Shown here: piece after piece, positions 14,523 through 19,394 of the stretch
Position numbering within the stretch: position 1 is the first letter of the stretch
Layout of the letters: each line of letters begins with the position of its first letter
Assembly (NCBI RefSeq): GCF_000966975.1
Contig: NZ_JZWV01000204.1
Location: forward strand, 1-19,394
Source of the DNA: Streptomyces katrae
GTDB lineage: Bacteria > Actinomycetota > Actinomycetes > Streptomycetales > Streptomycetaceae
Length of the DNA: 19,394 nucleotides
Direction of reading: 5' to 3'
Made by a program: the position numbers and the translations under genes
Notes under the pieces: generated by a model
Told to the model about the DNA's origin: nothing
Seen by the model: only the letters and a program-made list of their open reading frames with translations
Databases searched by the model: none

Positions 14523-15346
14523 ATGACGCGCACGCAGAAGCACAGCCTCCGGGCCCGGATAGCCGTCGCGGCCTCACCGTGTGGGGGGTCACCACCCTCG
14601 TCCCCGCCGGCGAGGACCACCCCCTCCCCAGCCATGGGAACGCGTCAGGGAGCAGCGCCGCCCCGGGAGACGGGAAGCGGGGCGGCGGCGCGAGCGCGAC
14701 GCCCTCCTCCTCCGTGCCCGACGGCATCGCCCACGCCTCGGAGGCCGGCGGGAACGCCGTCGACATCACCATCGACGACGGCCCCGACCCCCGCTGGACC
14801 CCCCAGGTCCTCGACGTCCTGGCCAAGTACGACGTGAAGGCCGTCTTCTGCATGATCGGCCCGCAGGCCAAGGCCCACCCGGACCTGGTCAAGCAGGTCG
14901 TCGCGGCCGGCCACCGGCTCTGCGACCACACCATGGACCACGACACGGCCATGGACAAGAAGCCCGTCGCCTACCAGGAGGCGCAGATTCTCGACGCGAA
15001 GAAGCTGATCGAGGAGGCCGCCGGCGGCGGCGCCAGGGTCGAGTACTACCGCAGGGTCGAGTACTACCGCGCCCCCGGCGGGGCCTTCACCCCCGACAGC
15101 CGGCGCATCGCCGCGGCCGCCGGGATGCGCCCCCTCGGCTGGAACGTCGACACCAAGGACTTCGGCAGGCCCGGCACCGCCGCCATCGTCGCCAACGTCA
15201 AGCGCGAGATCGGCAACGGCCCCACGGTGCTCTTCCACGACGGGGGCGGCGACCGCCGCCAGACCGTCGCCGCCCTCGACCAGGTACTGGGCTGGCTCAA
15301 GGACGAGGGGCGGCCGACCGGCTTCCCGGTCCGCACCGCCCCCTGA
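14523..15346 (+). pseudogene. NodB-type polysaccharide deacetylase with frameshifted signal peptide
   Basis: From 14579 the frame encodes a complete NodB domain of the carbohydrate esterase 4 family: 'VDITIDDGPDP' (catalytic Asp and metal Asp), 'HTMDHDT' (HxxxH-type metal site), 'EYYRAPGGAFTPDS' (RxPGG), 'GWNVDTKDF' and 'VLFHDGGG' (LxHD). These enzymes remove acetyl groups from extracellular chitin-like or peptidoglycan sugars. The expected signal peptide is in another frame: 'MTRTQKHSLRARIAVAA' starts at 14523, and one missing C near 14572 would join it to 'LTVWGVTTLVPAG' in the domain frame. As written, the GTG at 14579 gives only a truncated leader, so export may fail. An in-frame 18-bp duplication repeats 'RVEYYR' just before the RxPGG motif. 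The ribosome site for 14523 is weak. The family call is firm; whether the frameshift is real is uncertain. Confidence 0.85.
15034..15069 (+). repeat. 18-bp perfect in-frame tandem duplication
   Basis: CAGGGTCGAGTACTACCG occurs twice in direct succession (15034-15051 and 15052-15069), duplicating 'RVEYYR' beside the deacetylase RxPGG motif. Perfect identity suggests a recent event or an assembly artefact. Confidence 0.95.
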
Positions 15347-15348
15347 CA

Positions 15349-15363
15349 CGCCGTCGCACGGCG
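15349..15363 (+). terminator. small hairpin after the deacetylase
   Basis: CGCCGT-CGC-ACGGCG is a perfect 6-bp stem three bases after the stop codon. A second stem, GGGTC-TGG-GACCC, follows at 15373-15385. Together they may terminate deacetylase transcription; there is no T-tract. Confidence 0.4.
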
Positions 15364-15452
15364 AACGGGTGAGGGTCTGGGACCCGGCCCGGCCCACGGT
15401 GTTCCCTGGTCGCGCACGCAGCCCCGTACGACCGCACCCGCCAGGAGGCCCC

Positions 15453-15773
15453 GTGATCCCCGTGAACCAGCTCAGCGACCCCGCCGTCCGCGCCTTCGTC
15501 GCGGCCCTCAACGCCGGCGACCAGCAGGCGTTCGGCGCGGCCCTGACGCCGGGCGCGACCATGTCCGACGACGGCAGCGACCGCGACCTGAACGACTGGG
15601 CCGAGCGGGAGATCTTCTCCTCCAACGGCCACATGGACGTCGAGGCCGAGTCCGACGGCGGCCGCTCCCTGGTCGCCGACTACCGCAACGACACCTGGGG
15701 ATCGATGCGCACCGCCTGGCGGTTCACCGTCTCCGACGGCCGCGTCAGCCGCTTCGAGACCGGCCAGGCCTGA
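15453..15773 (+). CDS. NTF2/SnoaL-like small protein
   Basis: A 106-residue protein: 'LSDPAVRAFVAALNAGDQQAFGAALTPGATMSDDGSDRDLNDWAEREIF', then 'GHMDVEAESDGGRSLVADYRNDTWGSMRTAWRFTVSDGRVSRFETGQ'. An N-terminal helix followed by a short acidic loop and paired long strands ending in 'WRFTVSDGRVSRFE' is characteristic of the NTF2-like cone fold. Such proteins are small isomerases, dehydratases or ligand-binding proteins, and no substrate can be named. AGGAGG at 15443-15448 supports the GTG at 15453; a second GTG three codons later (15462) would have a longer spacing. It lies about 105 bp after the deacetylase and converges with the beta-lactamase-fold gene, so it is probably its own transcript. 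Confidence 0.75.
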   Translation: MIPVNQLSDPAVRAFVAALNAGDQQAFGAALTPGATMSDDGSDRDLNDWAEREIFSSNGHMDVEAESDGGRSLVADYRNDTWGSMRTAWRFTVSDGRVSRFETGQA

Positions 15774-15802
15774 ACACCGGACCCGACGGACCCCACCGGC
15801 CC

Positions 15803-16927
15803 CTACAGCCCCCGCGCCACCTGAAGCACCGCCGCCGTCAGCGGCCCGTTCTCCGGGGCGATCCCGCCCGGGAAGCCGAAGCGGCGGCGCGTGTACCCGT
15901 ACGCGATGCCCGTCACCGGGTCGGCGAACCCGTTGGCGCCCGCCGCGCCGCAGTGCCCGAAGGCCTCCGGGCCCACCGCGTGCTGCTTCTCGAAGCCCAG
16001 CCCGAAGTGGTCCGCCTCCGGGACCACCGCGTCCTGCCCCGGGGTGTGCAGCCGCGCGACCTCGGCCACCATGTCCGGCTCCAGCAGCGCCGGCCGGCCG
16101 TCCAGCCCGCTGATCGCGGCCGCGTACAGGGCCGCGATACCGCGCGCCGTGCCGACGCCGCCCGCCGAGGCCGGGCCGAGGGCCTTCACCCTGGGGTGGT
16201 TGGCGTACGTGACCGGGTCCATCCCGTGGTGCATGTTGAACGCCACCCGCATCCGCTCCGGCAGCGGCCCGCCCGCGGCCAGCGCCTCCAGCTGCGCCGG
16301 CGTCGGCAGCATCTCCAGCACGGGCTTCCAGCGGCCCTCCAGTTCGGCCGGCAGCCCCATGTACAGGTCCAGTCCGTACGGCGCCCGCACCCGCTCCTCG
16401 TAGACCTCCTGGATCGAACGGCCCGTCACCCGGCGCACGACCTCACCGGTCAGCGCGCCGATCACGAAGGCGTGGTAGCCGTACGCCGTCCCCGGCTCCC
16501 AGTGCGGCTTCTGCCGGGCCAGCGCGGCCGCCACGAGGGCGTCGTCCGCGATCAGCTCGTACGAGAACTCGTCGACGGCGATCAGCCCGGAGCCGTGGGC
16601 GACCAGCTGCCGCACCGTCAGTCGCTCCTTGCCGTCGCCCTTGAACTCCGGCCAGTACTCCGACACCGGCCGGTCCAGGTCGAGTACGCCCTCCTGCGCC
16701 AGCAGCGCCACCACCAGGTGGGCAGCGCCCTTGGTGATCGAGAAGACCCCGCTGAGGGTGCCCCCGTCGGTGTCCTCGCCGCCCCACAGGTCCACCACGG
16801 TCCGGCCGTGGTGACGCACCGCCAGCTGGGCCTCCGGGGAGTGCGGTTCCGCCGCCACGAAGGCCTCGAACGCCTCGCGGACCGGCTCCCAGCCCGCCTC
16901 GACCGTCCCATTGATCGTCATGCCCAT
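15803..16927 (-). CDS. class C beta-lactamase-fold serine hydrolase (EstB-like)
   Basis: A 374-residue protein, apparently cytoplasmic because no signal peptide is visible. The catalytic pattern of family VIII esterases and class C penicillin-recognising enzymes is present: 'GVFSITKGAAH' contains SxxK, 'WEPGTAYGYHAFVIGALTGEVVRR' carries the second-motif Tyr, and 'FGHCGAAGANGFADP' is the HxG third motif. Other typical elements are 'RHHGRTVVDLWGGED', 'LVAHGSGL' and 'GLGFEKQHAVG'. Family members hydrolyse esters, beta-lactams or D-peptides, so the substrate is open. The ATG at 16927 is preferred because GGGGGA lies 5 bases upstream; an ATG two codons later and one six codons earlier are alternatives. 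It is divergent from the secreted-protein gene at 17110 and converges with the NTF2-like gene. Confidence 0.9.
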   Translation of the reverse strand: MGMTINGTVEAGWEPVREAFEAFVAAEPHSPEAQLAVRHHGRTVVDLWGGEDTDGGTLSGVFSITKGAAHLVVALLAQEGVLDLDRPVSEYWPEFKGDGKERLTVRQLVAHGSGLIAVDEFSYELIADDALVAAALARQKPHWEPGTAYGYHAFVIGALTGEVVRRVTGRSIQEVYEERVRAPYGLDLYMGLPAELEGRWKPVLEMLPTPAQLEALAAGGPLPERMRVAFNMHHGMDPVTYANHPRVKALGPASAGGVGTARGIAALYAAAISGLDGRPALLEPDMVAEVARLHTPGQDAVVPEADHFGLGFEKQHAVGPEAFGHCGAAGANGFADPVTGIAYGYTRRRFGFPGGIAPENGPLTAAVLQVARGL

Positions 16928-17020
16928 GACATCCCCCGTATCCATCCGCAGATCGTTCCGTCGTTCTGCGCCCACACAACCAGAGCCGGTGGGCTCATAT
17001 GCCCGCCATGGCCGGAATCT

Positions 17021-17032
17021 GTCACCTGTGAC
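17021..17032. promoter_or_regulatory. small dyad in a divergent promoter region
   Basis: GTCAC-CT-GTGAC is a perfect inverted repeat in the 182-bp region between the divergent hydrolase and secreted-protein genes. Its core CACCTGTG also occurs in the dyad at 14417-14430. It may be a regulator site; support is limited to symmetry and position. Confidence 0.25.
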
Positions 17033-17109
17033 CGCCCGCCCCGCTCACGTACGGGTGAACGCGCGGCCCGTGACGTTCCAGCCCGCCGCCGGGGCCCGTT
17101 GGACCGGGC

Positions 17110-17742
17110 ATGAAGCGCACCCGCACCGCCGCTCTCACCGTCACCGTCGCCGCAGCCGTCGCGGCCCTCACCCCCGTCCTCGGCCAGGCGGCCGCCACCG
17201 CCGCCGACGGCAAGGGGGAGGGCAAGGGGAACCTCCCCCAGGACCCGGTCGGGAGCGGCAGGTCGTGGAGCAAGGACCAGAAGCACAAGGTGGAGGGGGA
17301 GGCCCGCTTCCACCCGGGGGTGCAGTACGAGACCGTCACCCGGCCCGGCACCGCGGCCGCCCCCGAGTGGGAGCGCAAGACCGGGAACCCGGACACGCTG
17401 GCCTGGCTGCCCTCGTACGAGTTCGCCTGGACGGTCTCCGACGTGCTGGTGAACAAGGGCCTGACCACGAAGAACGGCAAGCACCCCCTCGTCCTGCACG
17501 CCGTGCTGCGCGACGCGGGACACACCGCGGTCGCGGAGGTGCGCAAGGAGCTGGCCGGACAGGCCGCGACGGGCCGTCAGAAGGTGGCGGGGAACAAGCG
17601 GATCGCGTGCGACACCGGCGACTACACGGTGGAGTGGACGATCGAGCGCCCCGGCTACGCGAAGGTGGGCGGCACGCTGCGCTGGAACTCCAGCTGCGAG
17701 CAGTACCGGACGGCGTTCGCGGCGGAGCACACCGGGAAGTAG
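17110..17742 (+). CDS. secreted protein of unknown family (210 aa)
   Basis: A clear Sec signal peptide: 'MKRTRTAALTVTVAAAVAALTPVLGQAAATAA', with cleavage probably after an AxA near residues 29-32. The mature part begins with a Lys/Gly-rich linker and contains 'ARFHPGVQYETVTRPG', 'LAWLPSYEFAWTVSDVLVNKGL', 'KHPLVLHAVLRDAGHTAVAEVRKELAG' and 'ACDTGDYTVEWTIERPGYAKVGGTLRWNSSCEQYRTAF'. The two Cys (near 161 and 195) could form one extracellular disulfide. Alternating hydrophobic strands suggest a beta-rich fold. I do not recognise the family. Only a weak ribosome site (GGA) precedes the ATG at 17110, but the signal peptide fixes the start. It is divergent from the hydrolase and converges with the solute-binding lipoprotein. 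Confidence 0.8.
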   Translation: MKRTRTAALTVTVAAAVAALTPVLGQAAATAADGKGEGKGNLPQDPVGSGRSWSKDQKHKVEGEARFHPGVQYETVTRPGTAAAPEWERKTGNPDTLAWLPSYEFAWTVSDVLVNKGLTTKNGKHPLVLHAVLRDAGHTAVAEVRKELAGQAATGRQKVAGNKRIACDTGDYTVEWTIERPGYAKVGGTLRWNSSCEQYRTAFAAEHTGK

Positions 17743-17855
17743 CCGCGGAAGGGTGGCCTGCCGCCCTGCGCACCTTGTGGGTGCTCGTCGGGCGACGCGG
17801 CCACGGCTCCTGGATCAAGGGCCGTGAACCATTCTGCCGTACGGGGAAGGGGCGT

Positions 17856-17877
17856 GACGGGGGTCGAAGGTCCCGTC
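17856..17877. terminator. weak hairpin between convergent genes
   Basis: GACGGG at 17856-17861 can pair with CCCGTC at 17872-17877 across a 10-base loop. It lies just beyond the solute-binding protein's stop in the 148-bp convergent gap. The stem is short; nothing else is recognised in that gap. Confidence 0.25.
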
Positions 17878-17890
17878 CGGCCGGTCTTTT

Positions 17891-19180
17891 TCAGCCCTTT
17901 TTCCGGCCCGCCTCGGCCGCCTTCGCGGCGATGCCCTCCAGCACCGCCTTGGCGTCGCCGTTCGCGTCGACGGCGTGGCCGATGTTGCGCTTGATGGTGT
18001 CGCTGACCGTCACCCACGACGGGTCGTTGACCGGGTAGAGCTGCGCGCCGCGCAGGGCCGTCAGGAACTGCTCGTCGTTGCGGTCGAGGCCGCCGCCCGA
18101 GGGGGTGCGGGAGGCCGAGACCGTCGAGGGCAGCAGGTGGTAGCGGCCGGCGAAGTCCGACAGGTTCTTGTCCTGGTAGACGAAGTCCAGGAACTTGCCG
18201 ATCTCCGCGCCCTTCCCGTTCTGCTTGAACGCCATCATCCAGTCGGCCACGCCCACCGTCGGCGGGGTCTCGCCCGCACCGAGGGTGTCCGAGACCGGCA
18301 TGGGCACGGCGTTGACCGTCATGCCCTTGGCGCGGGCCTCGTGCAGCAGCGAGGGGTAGCCGTTGACCATGCCGACCTCGCCGCGCAGGAACGCGGCGAA
18401 GGCGTCGGCGCGGTTGAGCTGGGACGGCGGGGTCGGACCGGTGAGGCCCGGGGTGACCAGCTTCTCCTTGAGCCAGCGGAACGTCGAGATGTTCTGGTCG
18501 GAAGCGAGGCTGTAGTTGCCGCTGTTGTCGGCGTACCCGCCGCCGTTGCTCAGCTCCCAGATCATCGCCTCGGCATGCGCCTCCTCGGGGCCCAGCGGCA
18601 GGGCGACCGGGTACTTCACGCCCTTTTCCTTGAGCGCCTTGGCATCGGCCGTCAGGTCGGACCAGGTCTTCGGCGCATTGGTGATGCCGGCCTGCCTGAA
18701 CAGGGTGTCGTTGTAGAAGAGGAGACGGCTGGACGCCACGAACGGCAGGCCGTAGAGGGTGTTGCCGACGGAGCCGGCCTCGGCGAGCGGCTGGAGGAAG
18801 TTCGCCTCGGCGCTGATCGAGAGCAGTTCTTCCGCGGAATACAGTTTTCCCTGGGCCGCGAAGTCCGAGTAGGAACCCATCAGTGCCATGTCCGGCGCAT
18901 TGCCGGCCTTGACCATACGGGAGACCTCGCGGTCGATGTCGGCCCAGGGCAGGAGCTGCACCTGGACCTTGATGCCCGGGTTGGCGGCGGTGAAATCCTT
19001 CGTCACCTTGTCCCAAAAGGCCTTGGAGCTGTTGGCCGGGCTGTCGCCGTATTCGGCGGCCACCAGGCGCAGCGTACCGCTGTCACCTGCGTCGCCGGCG
19101 GAAGATCCGCAGCCGGACAGCGGCACGAGCAGGCCGAACACGGTCGCCGTGGCGGCCGCGCCGAATATTCTTCGTTGCAC
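17891..19180 (-). CDS. sugar-type ABC transporter solute-binding lipoprotein
   Basis: A 429-residue extracellular solute-binding protein of family 1. The lipoprotein signal is clear: 'MQRRIFGAAATATVFGLLV' then PLSGC, with lipidated Cys24. The mature protein shows 'GTLRLVAAEYGDS', 'FWDKVTKDFTAANPGIKVQVQLLPWADIDREVSRMVKAGNAPDMALMG', 'LYGLPFVASSRLLFYNDTLFRQAGI', 'PKTWSDLTADAKAL', 'AFLRGEVGMVNGYPSLL', 'VADWMMAFKQNGKGAEIGKFLDFVY' and 'QLYPVNDPSWVTVSDTIKRNIG', the usual order for sugar or oligosaccharide binders. The GTG at 19180 starts the signal peptide, with AGGGG about 9 bases upstream. No permease or ATPase gene follows it: the next gene downstream is convergent. It is therefore either the last gene of an operon extending to the right or an orphan using another transporter. 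The sugar is unknown. Confidence 0.92.
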   Translation of the reverse strand: MQRRIFGAAATATVFGLLVPLSGCGSSAGDAGDSGTLRLVAAEYGDSPANSSKAFWDKVTKDFTAANPGIKVQVQLLPWADIDREVSRMVKAGNAPDMALMGSYSDFAAQGKLYSAEELLSISAEANFLQPLAEAGSVGNTLYGLPFVASSRLLFYNDTLFRQAGITNAPKTWSDLTADAKALKEKGVKYPVALPLGPEEAHAEAMIWELSNGGGYADNSGNYSLASDQNISTFRWLKEKLVTPGLTGPTPPSQLNRADAFAAFLRGEVGMVNGYPSLLHEARAKGMTVNAVPMPVSDTLGAGETPPTVGVADWMMAFKQNGKGAEIGKFLDFVYQDKNLSDFAGRYHLLPSTVSASRTPSGGGLDRNDEQFLTALRGAQLYPVNDPSWVTVSDTIKRNIGHAVDANGDAKAVLEGIAAKAAEAGRKKG

Positions 19181-19394
19181 GGGTGGATACCCCTGATTTT
19201 CTTTTGAGTCCGGATATTACTTATGAGTTGCTCCGGGCTGGGGTGTCCCGCCGTGGCCCGTCCTGGCCGGAATTCTCTCCCGAGGGCGGCGGAGTTGTTT
19301 CCATTGGGTCGGCACTTGTGTTCAATGCTCCAAAAAGGCTTTTCCGTATTTGTGTTTTCGAATATGCCCCGATGGAATTGGACGCGCGTAGACC
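19181..19394 (-). promoter_or_regulatory. upstream region of the solute-binding protein
   Basis: These 214 bp to the window edge are clearly less GC-rich than the rest, with stretches such as GATATTACTTATGAG near 19213-19227. On the minus strand this gives TAAGTAATAT, a possible -10 region about 35 bases before the GTG. No paired -35 element, clear operator or gene is visible. The low GC content and lack of coding signal suggest a promoter or leader region. Confidence 0.35.

Overview
This is a very GC-rich stretch of actinobacterial chromosome. Codon use, frequent GTG starts, gene families (WYL, DUF5753/DUF397, CtaF-type oxidase subunit, TIGR03118, Uma2) and strong GGAGG-type ribosome sites all point to Streptomyces or a close relative. 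I see no rRNA, tRNA, CRISPR array, integrase or transposase. All assignments come from reading motifs and family resemblance by eye; no search was run.

Layout. 1-402: 3' end of a WYL-domain regulator. 497-673: an overlooked 58-residue secreted or membrane peptide. 762-2406: a membrane-anchored PQQ-type beta-propeller gene lying between a complete DUF397-like gene and a short fragment of a second DUF397-like 3' end. 2416-4017: an XRE/DUF5753 regulator divergent from an RsbW-like ATPase-fold protein with degraded nucleotide-binding boxes, with a perfect inverted repeat between them. With the DUF397-like gene this forms a WhiJ/AbaA-style regulatory cluster. 4039-5247: secreted TIGR03118 propeller. 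5450-6015: DUF4291 gene broken by a one-base frameshift. 6054-7286: a VOC protein and AraC regulator pair, divergent from an antibiotic-biosynthesis-monooxygenase (ABM) fold protein. 7299-7892: Uma2 nuclease-fold protein.

8086-11825 is a small respiratory cluster: a cytochrome b (QcrB) facing a coupled CtaD-CtaF pair of aa3 oxidase subunits. No QcrA, QcrC, CtaC or CtaE is present, so these look like paralogues of the main operons. 12017-14324 is a TetR repressor divergent from a 14-TM DHA2 drug exporter, with a near-perfect 22-bp inverted repeat in the shared promoter region and a 21-bp-stem terminator after the exporter. 14523-15346 is a NodB-type polysaccharide deacetylase whose signal peptide is frameshifted. 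It is followed by an NTF2-like protein, a class C beta-lactamase-fold hydrolase, an unrecognised secreted protein, and an orphan sugar-type solute-binding lipoprotein.

The most unusual feature of the window is a cluster of small indels and tandem duplications: one-base frameshifts in DUF4291 and the deacetylase, a perfect 23-bp duplication that frameshifts the qcrB tail, a 34-bp tandem repeat over the ancestral qcrB stop, and an in-frame 18-bp duplication beside a deacetylase motif. These are either assembly errors or evidence of slippage-prone, decaying accessory genes. The best candidates for little-described biology are the DUF397/PQQ arrangement with its degenerate-ATPase partner, the orphan respiratory set, and the small histidine-rich peptide.
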